This document shows positions 56,545 through 64,000 of a stretch of DNA of 64,000 nt, piece by piece. Below the pieces are notes generated by a model that did no database searches, was not told where the DNA came from, and saw only the letters and a program-made list of their open reading frames with translations. Every line of letters starts with the position of its first letter. Position 1 is the first letter of the stretch. A program made the translations under genes and the position numbers. The stretch lies in NCBI RefSeq assembly GCF_004014875.1, contig NZ_CP034929.1, positions 868,001 through 932,000 of the forward strand, given 5' to 3'. The stretch comes from Nocardioides yefusunii (GTDB taxonomy: Bacteria > Actinomycetota > Actinomycetes > Propionibacteriales > Nocardioidaceae).

Positions 56545-57699
56545 GTGCCGCTCGCTCCCACTCTTGCTGTCATCGGAGGCGGTCAGCTCGCCCGGATGAT
56601 GGCTCAGCCTGCCATTGCCCTCGGGCTTCCGCTGCGTCTCCTCGCCGAGGCCGAAGGTGTCTCCGCTGCCCAGGTGATCGTCGACCAGCAGGTGGGCAAC
56701 CACCTCAGTCTCGACGACCTCCGTGCCGTCACGACCGGCTGCGACGTCGTCACCTTCGACCACGAGCACGTGCCCACCGAGCACCTGCACGCCCTGGTCG
56801 CGGACGGCATCGCCGTGCGTCCCGGCCCGGACGCGCTCGTGTACGCCCAGGACAAGGGCCTGATGCGTGCCAAGCTCACCGAGATCGGCGTCCCGTGCCC
56901 GCGCAACGCGCTGGTCACCACGCCTGAGCAGGTCGAGGAGTTCGGTCTGCCGTGCGTCCTCAAGACCACCCGTGGTGGGTACGACGGCAAGGGCGTCTGG
57001 ATGGTCCGTGAGATCTCCCAGGCCCAGGAGGCCTTCGACGCCGCCGCAGCCGCCGGTGTCGAGGTGCTGGCCGAGGAGCTCGTCGACTTCCGTCGTGAGC
57101 TCTCCGCCCTCGTCGCCCGTTCCCCTTCCGGCCAGGCCGCCGCCTACCCGATCGCGGAGTCGCGTCAGGTCGACGGTGTCTGCTCCGAGGTCATCGCCCC
57201 CGCGCCGGACCTCTCCGACGAGCTCTCCGCGCACGCCCAGCAGATCGCCCTCAAGGTCGCCGGCGAGCTCGGTGTCACCGGCATCCTCGCCGTCGAACTC
57301 TTCGAGACCAACGACGGTCGGGTGCTGGTCAACGAGCTCGCGATGCGTCCCCACAACACCGGTCACTGGACCCAGGACGGTGCCGAGACCAGCCAGTTCG
57401 AGAACCACCTGCGTGCGGTCATGGACCTGCCGCTGGGTTCCCCGGCACCGCGCGCCCGCTGGAGCGTCATGGGCAACATCCTCGGCGGTCCGAACGACGC
57501 CGGTCGTCTCTACGACGGGTTCCCGCACGTCATGGCCCGCGATCCGCACCTCAAGGTCCACCTGTACGGCAAGGAGTGGCGTCCGGGCCGCAAGGTCGGC
57601 CACGTCAACGTCTTCGGCGACGACCTCGACGACTGCCTCGAGCGCGCCCGTCACGCCGTGGCTTGGTTCCGCGGCGACCTCGGCGACCACTCCGAGTGA
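56545..57699 (+). CDS. purK: 5-(carboxyamino)imidazole ribonucleotide synthase (384 aa)
   Basis: This ATP-grasp enzyme opens with LAVIGGGQLARMMAQPAIALG. It has VTFDHEHVPTEHL, TTRGGYDGKGVWMV, AEELVDFRRELSALVARS, VNELAMRPHNTGHWTQDG and TSQFENHLRA, the ordered PurK motifs. It carboxylates AIR to N5-CAIR in purine synthesis. The GTG at 56545 lies just after a TAGGGT box, suggesting a leaderless message. PurE follows at 55 bases. Confidence 0.95.
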   Translation: MPLAPTLAVIGGGQLARMMAQPAIALGLPLRLLAEAEGVSAAQVIVDQQVGNHLSLDDLRAVTTGCDVVTFDHEHVPTEHLHALVADGIAVRPGPDALVYAQDKGLMRAKLTEIGVPCPRNALVTTPEQVEEFGLPCVLKTTRGGYDGKGVWMVREISQAQEAFDAAAAAGVEVLAEELVDFRRELSALVARSPSGQAAAYPIAESRQVDGVCSEVIAPAPDLSDELSAHAQQIALKVAGELGVTGILAVELFETNDGRVLVNELAMRPHNTGHWTQDGAETSQFENHLRAVMDLPLGSPAPRARWSVMGNILGGPNDAGRLYDGFPHVMARDPHLKVHLYGKEWRPGRKVGHVNVFGDDLDDCLERARHAVAWFRGDLGDHSE

Positions 57700-57753
57700 C
57701 GTCCGTCCACGACCTCCCCGCCTGCTCCCCGCACTGACCGAGAAGAGAACACC

Positions 57754-58302
57754 GTGTCCGAGAACGTTGTGACCACCCCCGCCGGCGCTCCCCGCGTCGG
57801 CATCGTCATGGGCTCCGACTCCGACTGGCCCACGATGATGGCTGCCGCGGAGGCGCTCAAGGAGTTCGGCATCGCTTACGAGGCCGACGTCGTCTCCGCG
57901 CACCGCATGCCCGAGGAGATGGTGGCCTACGGTCGCGAGGCCCACGCCCGTGGCATCGAGGTCATCATCGCCGGTGCCGGTGGCGCTGCCCACCTGCCCG
58001 GCATGCTCGCGTCCCTGACGCCGCTCCCGGTGATCGGCGTCCCGGTGCCGCTGAAGTACCTCGACGGCATGGACTCCCTGCTCTCGATCGTGCAGATGCC
58101 GGCCGGAGTCCCGGTCGCGACGGTCTCGATCGGCAACGCCCGCAACGCCGGTCTGCTCGCGGCCCGCATCCTTGCCGTCGGTGACGCCGAGCTGACCCAG
58201 AAGATGCTGGACTTCCAGGTGTCGCTGCGTGACGCCGCCACCGCGAAGGGCGAGAAGGTCCGTGAGGCCGCGTCGAACCCGCGTCCGAAGCTCGGTTTCT
58301 GA
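57754..58302 (+). CDS. purE: 5-(carboxyamino)imidazole ribonucleotide mutase (182 aa)
   Basis: Class I Pur[14 protein letters not shown] binds the phosphate, [11 protein letters not shown] holds the catalytic His, and [12 protein letters not shown] and [15 protein letters not shown] complete the family pattern. It converts N5-CAIR to CAIR, the next step after PurK. The GTG is at 57754 with GAGAAGAGAA upstream. A terminator follows. Confidence 0.95.
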   Translation: MSENVVTTPAGAPRVGIVMGSDSDWPTMMAAAEALKEFGIAYEADVVSAHRMPEEMVAYGREAHARGIEVIIAGAGGAAHLPGMLASLTPLPVIGVPVPLKYLDGMDSLLSIVQMPAGVPVATVSIGNARNAGLLAARILAVGDAELTQKMLDFQVSLRDAATAKGEKVREAASNPRPKLGF

Positions 58303-58321
58303 TTCCGCGCTGAACCACCTG

Positions 58322-58357
58322 CGACGCCCGGTCTCCCGTCAGGGAGGCCGGGCGTCG
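58322..58357. terminator. Bidirectional terminator after purE
   Basis: CGACGCCCGG and CCGGGCGTCG form a 10-bp stem extended by CTCCC/GGGAG, between convergent purE and the hydrolase gene. Confidence 0.83.
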
Positions 58358-58362
58358 TCGTG

Positions 58363-59196
58363 TCAGGAGCAGGCGGAGATCGCCTCGACGACGGAGCGCT
58401 GGGCGTCCTCGTGTTGGTCGAGGACGGCTCGGGCGTGCGCGTCCCCGTCGACCTCGGTGGTGGTGACCGTGACGCCAGCGCTGTCGGCGGCACGGCGCAG
58501 GGTGGCGACGTGGGCGGGTACTTTGCCGTCGTCGGTGGCCCAGGTCAGGTGGACGCGCTCGGGGGAGCGGGGGCCGGACGAGGCCAGGGTGGCGACACCG
58601 TCCAGTGGGCCCGTCACGGGGACGGGGGAGACCCCGACGACCACGCACGCGGGCCGGGGGAGTTGCGCGGCCAGCGTGAAGGCGGAGGCGTTGCCCATCG
58701 ACGAACCCATCACGACGACGGCCGTGGCAGGATCCACCAGATCTGCCTGCGTGGCTGCGTCGAGGGCGCTCAGTGCGTCGGACGGGTCGCGGGAGAGGTC
58801 GGCGTCGCCGGGGGAGGAGCCCTGACTGCGACGGTCCAGGAGCACGACGTCGGCGCCGGTCTCCTGAGAGATCGCCGCGGACCTGTCGAGCCAGTCGCAG
58901 AGCGTGTGCGAGGCGCCGTGGCGCAGCACCACCACCGGGCTTCCAGTCTGTTCGGAAGATGCGCGGCCGACTGCTCCGCCCAGACGCGCGCCGTCTCCGG
59001 CGGTGACCGTCAGGCGGTGTGCGCCGTCGGGGACGGAGTCGCACTGGTCGGCGAAGGATGCGTCAGCGGCGACCGAGCGGGCCGCGTCGGACCCGGTGCA
59101 GGTGCTGACCAGCGCAGCCAGTCCGATGCCGAGGACGAGGCCGCCGCCCATGAGAGCGACGCCACGGTTGGTCCTGCGGTTCCTCGGCTGGGTCAC
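58363..59196 (-). CDS. Alpha/beta-hydrolase-fold protein, membrane-anchored or secreted (277 aa)
   Basis: A hydrophobic N-terminal segment (about residues 13-32) with a Cys at its end (VSTCTGS) suggests secretion, possibly as a lipoprotein. The nucleophile elbow is GSSMG near residue 165, and a C-terminal DGDAHAR could supply His. The fold is that of alpha/beta hydrolases; substrate unknown. The GTG at 59196 is preceded by GAGGCGTGG that overlaps the stop of the CoA-binding protein gene, so the two are co-transcribed. Confidence 0.78.
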   Translation of the reverse strand: MTQPRNRRTNRGVALMGGGLVLGIGLAALVSTCTGSDAARSVAADASFADQCDSVPDGAHRLTVTAGDGARLGGAVGRASSEQTGSPVVVLRHGASHTLCDWLDRSAAISQETGADVVLLDRRSQGSSPGDADLSRDPSDALSALDAATQADLVDPATAVVVMGSSMGNASAFTLAAQLPRPACVVVGVSPVPVTGPLDGVATLASSGPRSPERVHLTWATDDGKVPAHVATLRRAADSAGVTVTTTEVDGDAHARAVLDQHEDAQRSVVEAISACS

Positions 59197-59203
59197 CCAC
59201 GCC

Positions 59204-59620
59204 TCATCGGCGCTTGCCCCACTCGATCGCCGGGCAGGTGTCCATGATCATGGCCAGGCCCTTCTCCTTGGTGCGCAGGTAGGCGTCCTGGTTGAGGACG
59301 CCGAGCTGGAACCAGACGCCCTTGGCGCCGATCTCGACGGCCTGGTCGGCCACCGGTCCGGCGTTGGCGGTGGAGACGAAGACGTCGACGACGTCGACCG
59401 GGAACGGGATGTCGGCCAGGGTCGCGTAGCCCTGCTCGCCCAGCACGGTCTCGGCGCTGGGGTGGACCGGGACGATCCGCTTGCCCTTGGACTGCAGCGT
59501 CGCCGCGATCGAGTAGGCGGTGCGCGTGGGGTCGTCCTTGAGGCCGACGACGGCCCACGTCTCGGTCTCGTCGAGCATAAAGTCGATGTCGGCCTGGTCG
59601 TGCCACGGGAAGACGCTCAT
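59204..59620 (-). CDS. CoA-binding domain protein, YccU type (138 aa)
   Basis: WAVVGLKDDPTRTAYSIAATLQSKGKRIVPVHP is the nucleotide-binding first half of the CoA_binding_2 Rossmann fold, and KGVWFQLG and the terminal DTCPAIEW complete the YccU pattern. Such proteins bind CoA or acyl-CoA, with role unknown. The ATG at 59620 diverges from the downstream acyl-CoA dehydrogenase gene, with two palindromic operator-like sites in the shared region. Confidence 0.87.
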   Translation of the reverse strand: MSVFPWHDQADIDFMLDETETWAVVGLKDDPTRTAYSIAATLQSKGKRIVPVHPSAETVLGEQGYATLADIPFPVDVVDVFVSTANAGPVADQAVEIGAKGVWFQLGVLNQDAYLRTKEKGLAMIMDTCPAIEWGKRR

Positions 59621-59697
59621 GGACGTGAATGTACCCCTCGGTCCTCACGGTGTCAGGGGCCTTGCGGGGTGATCGTCCTGCCCGCACACCACCGCAG

Positions 59698-59712
59698 CGG
59701 TACTCAGTACCG
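59698..59712. promoter_or_regulatory. Operator-like palindrome 1 upstream of acyl-CoA dehydrogenase
   Basis: CGGTACTCAGTACCG is a 15-bp palindrome perfect except for its centre base. A similar site follows 22 bases downstream. Confidence 0.6.
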
Positions 59713-59719
59713 TGCAATT

Positions 59720-59734
59720 CGGTATTGAGTACCG
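59720..59734. promoter_or_regulatory. Operator-like palindrome 2 upstream of acyl-CoA dehydrogenase
   Basis: CGGTATTGAGTACCG is nearly the same palindrome as site 1, directly followed by TATGCT, a possible -10 box for the dehydrogenase gene. Binding here would block transcription. Confidence 0.6.
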
Positions 59735-59776
59735 TATGCTCTGTCACACCGTTCCGCACCACCCAGAGAGAAGCGC

Positions 59777-60955
59777 ATGAGCAACCCTGACTTCGACCTG
59801 TACCAGCTCTCCGAGGAGCACAAGGCGATCCGCGAGGCCGTCCGCGACCTCACCGACGCCAAGATCGCTCCCTTCGCGGCAGTCGTCGACGAGGAGGCCC
59901 GCTACCCGCACGAGGCCGCCGAGGCTCTGCTCGCCTCTGACTTCCACGCCCCCCACGTTCCTGAGCAGTACGGCGGCGCCGGCGCTGACGCGTTGGCCAC
60001 CGTCCTCGTGATCGAGGAGATCTCGCGTGCGTGCGTCTCCTCCTCGCTGATCCCGGCCGTCAACAAGCTCGGCTCCCTCCCGGTCATGCTGTCCGGTTCC
60101 GAGGAGCTCAAGGCCAAGTACCTGCCGCTGCTCGCGCAGGGCAAGGGCGGCTTCTCCTACTGCCTCTCCGAGCCCGAGGCGGGCTCCGACGCCGGTGGCA
60201 TGACCACCCGCGCGGTCAAGGACGGCGATTTCTGGGTGCTCAACGGCGTCAAGCGTTGGATCACCAACGCCGGTGAGTCGGAGTACTACACGGTCATGGC
60301 CGTCACCGACCCGGAGAAGAAGACCCGCGGCGGCATCTCGGCGTTCGTCGTCGAGAAGTCCGACGAGGGCGTCTCGTTCGGTGCCCCGGAGAAGAAGCTC
60401 GGCATCAAGGGTTCCCCGACCCGCGAGGTCTACTTCGACAACGTCCGCATCCCCGCCGACCGCATGATCGGCGAGGAGGGCACCGGTTTCGCGACCGCCA
60501 TGAAGACCCTCGACCACACCCGCGTCACCATCGCCGCCCAGGCCGTCGGTGTCGCCCAGGGTGCGCTCGACTACGCGCTCGAGTACGCCAAGGAGCGCAA
60601 GCAGTTCAACAAGTCCATCGCGGAGTTCCAGGGCCTGCAGTTCCTGCTGGCCGAGATGGGCATGAAGGTCGAGGCCGCGCGCCAGATGACCTACGCCGCT
60701 GCCGCCCGCTCCGAGCGCGGCGACTCCGACCTCACCTTCTTCGGTGCCGCAGCCAAGTGCTTCGCCTCCGACGTCGCGATGGAGGTCACCACCAACGCCG
60801 TCCAGGTGCTCGGTGGCTACGGCTTCACCCGCGACTACCCGGTCGAGCGCATGATGCGCGACGCCAAGATCACCCAGATCTACGAGGGCACCAACCAGGT
60901 CCAGCGCATCGTCATGGCCCGCCAGCTCCTCGCCGGCGTCCAGTCGCAGCTCTGA
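59777..60955 (+). CDS. Acyl-CoA dehydrogenase, FadE25-like (392 aa)
   Basis: SYCLSEPEAGSDAGGM near residue 126 and WITNAGESEYYTVMA mark the FAD and acyl-CoA sites. The C-terminal YEGTNQVQRIVMARQLL holds the region of the catalytic glutamate, and VLGGYGFTRDYPVERMMRDAKI precedes it. The gene follows purK-purE, as fadE25 does in M. tuberculosis, so it is probably the orthologue. It oxidises short or branched acyl-CoA in that family, which is inference here. The ATG at 59777 follows AGAGAGA. A terminator follows. Confidence 0.92.
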   Translation: MSNPDFDLYQLSEEHKAIREAVRDLTDAKIAPFAAVVDEEARYPHEAAEALLASDFHAPHVPEQYGGAGADALATVLVIEEISRACVSSSLIPAVNKLGSLPVMLSGSEELKAKYLPLLAQGKGGFSYCLSEPEAGSDAGGMTTRAVKDGDFWVLNGVKRWITNAGESEYYTVMAVTDPEKKTRGGISAFVVEKSDEGVSFGAPEKKLGIKGSPTREVYFDNVRIPADRMIGEEGTGFATAMKTLDHTRVTIAAQAVGVAQGALDYALEYAKERKQFNKSIAEFQGLQFLLAEMGMKVEAARQMTYAAAARSERGDSDLTFFGAAAKCFASDVAMEVTTNAVQVLGGYGFTRDYPVERMMRDAKITQIYEGTNQVQRIVMARQLLAGVQSQL

Positions 60956-60980
60956 TCCTGCGCGCCTGAGAGCGAGTCAA

Positions 60981-61016
60981 CAGAAGCCCGGTCCCCGTGA
61001 GGGGGCCGGGCTTCTG
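60981..61016 (+). terminator. Terminator after acyl-CoA dehydrogenase
   Basis: CAGAAGCCCGG and CCGGGCTTCTG form the stem, extended by CCCC/GGGG with one bulge. Confidence 0.83.
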
Positions 61017-61043
61017 CGCGTCCGAAGGACGCACTGGCTGCGG

Positions 61044-61098
61044 ACCCCACCGGTTCGGGTCCGCCCGGGGCTTGGGAGACGACCCAGAACGGTGGGGT
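61044..61098. repeat. Imperfect palindrome related to the element at 56094, copy 2
   Basis: ACCCCACCGGTTCGGGT at 61044-61060 and ACCCAGAACGGTGGGGT at 61082-61098 are imperfect inverted arms around 21 bases. Each arm differs by two or three bases from the arm at 56094-56118, so the two loci carry copies of one palindromic element. Confidence 0.75.
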
Positions 61099-61125
61099 GC
61101 GGGGCCGGAGAGGATGCTCCGGAAA

Positions 61126-61170
61126 CACCCGGCCCCCGCCTCGTGGAGCTGGTGAGGCGGGGGCCGGGTG
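61126..61170 (-). terminator. Terminator of the large repeat protein gene
   Basis: CACCCGGCCCCCGCCTC and GAGGCGGGGGCCGGGTG pair perfectly over 17 bases, 23 bases past the stop of the minus-strand gene. Confidence 0.87.
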
Positions 61171-61192
61171 GTGGAGTGTCCGGGTCAGTGGA

Positions 61193-64000
61193 TCAACCGA
61201 CCTTGACCTTCTCCTCGCGGACGATCCGGAAACCGGAGACGTCGGTGTAGGCGGTGCGGATGCGCACGGTCTGGCGACCCTTGTGCTTGGGCATCTGCTT
61301 CTTGGTGAAGGAGACCTTCGCGTCGATCTTGCAGCTCGAGACCTTGGCAGTCTTCGAGGTGAAGGTCTTCCAGACGGTGACCTTCTTCGTGACGGTCCTG
61401 CCCTTCACCTTCTCCTTGACCTTCTTGGTCGTCTTCATCGCGACCGAGGTCTTCGCGGTGCCGACGCACCGGTCGATCCCGCTCGTGCGCACCTTGTGGG
61501 TGAAGGTGTACGGCGAGGTCCGGTCAGAACGACGCGACACGGAGTCGTGGACGGTCAGGTGGCGGATGACGACCTTCGTCGGGATCGGCTTCGGCTTGGC
61601 CGGCGTCGACGGAGTGCTCGTCGCGGTCGGGTTGGTCGGCGTCACCGGGGTGGTGGGCGTCGGGTCCACCGTGGGCGTCGGATCGACGGTGGGCGTCGGG
61701 TCCACGGTGGGGGTCGGGTCCACGGTGGGGGTCGGATCGACGGTGGGGGTGGGGTCCGGAGTCGGGGTGGGGTCCGGAGTCGGAGTCGGGACGGTGCCAC
61801 CCTCCAGGACGATCGGCATCACGACCAGGCGCGGCTGGGCGTCGGCGCCACGTCCACGTAGGACCACGGTGTGCTCACCCACGACAGCGTCGGCGGGAAC
61901 CGCGACGTCGTCGGAGACCTGACCAGCCTCAGGCGTCAGGCTGGTGAGCGCCACGCCGTCGAACTCCACGGCCACCGGGCCGGAGAAGCCGGAGGCGCGG
62001 ACCGGGACGGTGCCACCGGTGCTGAGCTTCTTGCTCACGGCCAGAGACGGAGCAGCCTTCACGTCCAGGACGAACTGGGTGTCGATCGTCTGCTCGGCGC
62101 CGTCCCGGGCCGAGCAGGAGACGATCGTCTCGCCGGTCGGGAACACGCCGGTCGCGTCGGGGGAGCACCCCGTCACCACCGAAACGGTGGAGTCGGCACG
62201 CGGGAGCTGGAACGGCACGCTGATGCCGCCTTCGCTGCCGGTGGCGCGGGCGTCGAGGACCGTCACCTTCGACGGCACCTCGACCCAGCGCGGGGCGGCC
62301 GGGGTGGTGGAGCGGTTCACCGAGAAGGTGCCGAAGTCGGTGACGTTGCCGGCGAGGAAGGTGTTGCCCGCGGCGTCGTTGACGACGACGGTGGAGAGCG
62401 CGGCGTCGTCGGCCTTCTTGCCCGCACCCACCGAGGTGGCGAGGGTGAACGACGCGGTGGCCGGGCTGGCCAGACCGGAGTCGGCGTCGGTCGAGGTGCA
62501 GGCGACGACGACCTCGGCAGCGAAACCGGCCTCGCGTGCGGCATCGCTCGGCATCTCGCAGGAGACGGCGGGAACGACACGGTCGATCTTCGCCGGAGCG
62601 GGTGCCGGGACCGGGGTGCAGTTGCCGGCTGCGTCACACACGTCGGCGTGGGTGGAGAAGGCGACCTTGTCGCTGCTCTTGCCGTCCTCGAGTGAGGCGG
62701 TGAGGGTGAAGTCAGCCGTCTTCGCCTCGACCAACTCGGACCCGGCACCGGGGTCGGAGACGCACTCCACGACGACGTCGGTGTTGGTCCAGGTCTGGGG
62801 CGTCTGCCCACAGGTCACGTCGGGGGCGCGGTCGTCGAGACCGAACCCGCTGACGTTCGGCGCCTGGGCACAGTTGCCGACGGTGTCGCACAGCTTCGGC
62901 ATCTTCACGTCGAGGTCGAACGACTCGGTGCCGGCCGGGACAGAGGTGGCCACGGTGACCTTCTGCTCGGACTTGCCGTCGAGACCGGAACCGGCGTCGA
63001 CGACGGTGCAGGACACGTCGTGGCGAGCACCCTTGAGCCACGAACCGGCGGCGGGGACGTCGCAGGAGACGGTCGGGGCGCTGCGGTCCACCTTGAAGCC
63101 GGTGAAGGGACCGGCGGTGGTGCAGTTGCCGGTGAGGTCGCAGACTGCCACGGAGTTGGTGGAGGCGTCGGCGTCCACCGAACCCTCACCGACCAGCGTG
63201 GTGAGCTGGAACTCGCTCGCCGAACCCTCGGCGATGCCCGAACCGGTGTCGGTGGCGGTGCACTCGACGATGGCGTTCGCTGCGACCCAGCCCCGGGTGC
63301 GGGGCTGCTCGCAGGTGACCTCGGGGGCGGTCAGGTCGAGTTTGGCGGTCGCGGGCTTGCCCGCCTCGGTGGCGTCCGCGGTGGGGACGACGATCGCGGC
63401 ACAGTTGTCGACCGCGTCGCAGACCTGACCCAGCGGCGCGTTCTTGGTGCTCTTGCCACGCGGCTCGAACGGCACGCTGTCGCTCTGCTTGCCCGCGGTC
63501 ATGGCCCGCGTGCTGAGGGTGAACGAGGCGTCCTCGGCCGAGGCGAGACCACTGCCCGGGTTCTCGTCGGTGCCGTCGGCGGCAGTGCACTCCACCTGGA
63601 CCGACGTCGTGTTCTGCCACGTGGTGGGCACCGGGGCGCAGGCGACGACCGGGGGAACGGTGTCGATCATGATCCCGCCGACCGGGCCGGCGGTGGTGCA
63701 GTTGCCGTCCTGGTCGCAGACCGAACGCTGCGCGCTGGTGGCGTTGGTGGTGACGATGCCGTCGATGGTCTCGACCGCGAGGGTGAACTCGGCGCGGGTC
63801 CCGTCCTCGGAGAGGGTGAGGCCCTTGGCCTTCTCGACACCGGAACCGGTGTCGGTGGCGGTGCACGTCACCGATGCCTTGCGGGCCCAGCCCTTCGGCT
63901 GGTCACAGGTGACGACGGGGGCGGTGAGGTCGCGCTCCTTGAATCCGGTGCGGGTGGCGGTGAGGGTGAACGACTGCTGGGAACCGGAGACGCGCAGCAG
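61193..64000 (-). CDS. Very large secreted repeat protein with Cys-paired Ig-like modules (partial, at least 935 aa)
   Basis: The frame is open to the right edge, so the N-terminus lies outside. At least five modules of roughly 100 residues repeat a four-Cys plan: VVTC or VSC at the start, VECTATD-like at about +20, and VCD--GNC at about +70, each followed by a D--AP linker. This suggests stacked, disulfide-pinned beta domains. An HYR-like module follows (about 62050-62250), then an IPT-like segment. Next comes a Pro/Thr/Asp stalk made by 18-bp DNA repeats, and the last 150 residues are Lys-rich with two Cys. It is probably an adhesin or wall-bound stalk. No sortase motif or C-terminal helix is present. 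Confidence 0.83.
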   Translation of the reverse strand: MLRVSGSQQSFTLTATRTGFKERDLTAPVVTCDQPKGWARKASVTCTATDTGSGVEKAKGLTLSEDGTRAEFTLAVETIDGIVTTNATSAQRSVCDQDGNCTTAGPVGGIMIDTVPPVVACAPVPTTWQNTTSVQVECTAADGTDENPGSGLASAEDASFTLSTRAMTAGKQSDSVPFEPRGKSTKNAPLGQVCDAVDNCAAIVVPTADATEAGKPATAKLDLTAPEVTCEQPRTRGWVAANAIVECTATDTGSGIAEGSASEFQLTTLVGEGSVDADASTNSVAVCDLTGNCTTAGPFTGFKVDRSAPTVSCDVPAAGSWLKGARHDVSCTVVDAGSGLDGKSEQKVTVATSVPAGTESFDLDVKMPKLCDTVGNCAQAPNVSGFGLDDRAPDVTCGQTPQTWTNTDVVVECVSDPGAGSELVEAKTADFTLTASLEDGKSSDKVAFSTHADVCDAAGNCTPVPAPAPAKIDRVVPAVSCEMPSDAAREAGFAAEVVVACTSTDADSGLASPATASFTLATSVGAGKKADDAALSTVVVNDAAGNTFLAGNVTDFGTFSVNRSTTPAAPRWVEVPSKVTVLDARATGSEGGISVPFQLPRADSTVSVVTGCSPDATGVFPTGETIVSCSARDGAEQTIDTQFVLDVKAAPSLAVSKKLSTGGTVPVRASGFSGPVAVEFDGVALTSLTPEAGQVSDDVAVPADAVVGEHTVVLRGRGADAQPRLVVMPIVLEGGTVPTPTPDPTPTPDPTPTVDPTPTVDPTPTVDPTPTVDPTPTVDPTPTTPVTPTNPTATSTPSTPAKPKPIPTKVVIRHLTVHDSVSRRSDRTSPYTFTHKVRTSGIDRCVGTAKTSVAMKTTKKVKEKVKGRTVTKKVTVWKTFTSKTAKVSSCKIDAKVSFTKKQMPKHKGRQTVRIRTAYTDVSGFRIVREEKVKVG
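61653..61789. repeat. 18-bp tandem repeats encoding the PTVDPT stalk
   Basis: About seven and a half copies of an 18-bp unit (GTGGGCGTCGGGTCCACC and variants, plus strand) run through the linker of the large secreted protein and encode PTPTVD-type units. Copy number is likely to vary between strains. Confidence 0.88.

Noticed and set aside
61653..61789. Regular short repeats considered as a CRISPR array
   Set aside because: The 18-bp units are contiguous without spacers and encode an in-frame Pro/Thr/Asp stalk.

Overview
The window is chromosomal DNA from a high-GC actinobacterium. The 16S rRNA gene, the absence of tRNAs in the rRNA spacer, the heavy GC bias at third codon positions, the many GTG starts and the gene order all point to Propionibacteriales, most likely Nocardioidaceae (Nocardioides or a relative). 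This placement rests on reading alone, without a database comparison.

Layout. Positions 1-2760 hold the end of an operon with less biased codon use: a partial gene, a MinD/TadZ-like ATPase, a small unknown protein and a PilM-like protein that is broken off just before a strong palindromic terminator. Positions 2.8-12.2 kb carry cell-surface and secreted functions: a metzincin-type protease with fibronectin repeats, a lipase, a PucR-type regulator, an MscS channel, a GH6 glycosidase, a YihY/BrkB membrane protein and a small secreted protein. A complete 16S-23S-5S rRNA operon with its processing stems lies at 12.3-18.1 kb, followed by a tRNA-Thr on the opposite strand. From 19 to 24.2 kb (minus strand) lie deoxynucleoside catabolism genes: phosphohexomutase, then deoC, a full aldehyde dehydrogenase and a shortened aldehyde dehydrogenase-like protein. 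Thiol peroxidase follows.

Positions 24.9-33.2 kb form a heme-iron acquisition locus. Heme oxygenase (minus) and hmuTUV plus three surface proteins (plus), two of them with HtaA-like domains, diverge from a short region with two IdeR/DtxR-type iron boxes. The surface proteins would bind heme, HmuTUV would import it and HmuO would open the ring to release iron.

Positions 33.2-61 kb are conserved actinobacterial core genes: a uronate-dehydrogenase-like SDR and purine nucleoside phosphorylase, a FUSC-type exporter, dihydrolipoyl dehydrogenase and an LpdA-type quinone reductase that lacks the usual disulfide, a free-standing biotinyl protein, a SpoIID/LytB protein, two tandem paralogs of unknown function, and the acyl-CoA carboxylase set (biotin carboxylase/BCCP, beta and epsilon subunits, BirA). 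Two acyl-CoA dehydrogenases, GtrA, Maf, a DUF885 peptidase-like protein, a CDP-alcohol phosphatidyltransferase, a PH-domain protein, a class III cyclase and purK/purE complete this part. The order accA3 / maf / accE / accD / birA / PH protein / purK / purE / acyl-CoA dehydrogenase resembles the Rv3285-Rv3274c region of Mycobacterium tuberculosis as I recall it. The right edge (61.2-64 kb) is the C-terminal part of a very large secreted repeat protein.

Nothing here is clearly a phage, IS element or CRISPR array. The least explained items are the tandem paralogs at 41.8-43.9 kb, a family of long palindromes at 56.1 and 61.0 kb, several palindromic operator-like sites, and the non-catalytic aldehyde dehydrogenase-like protein.
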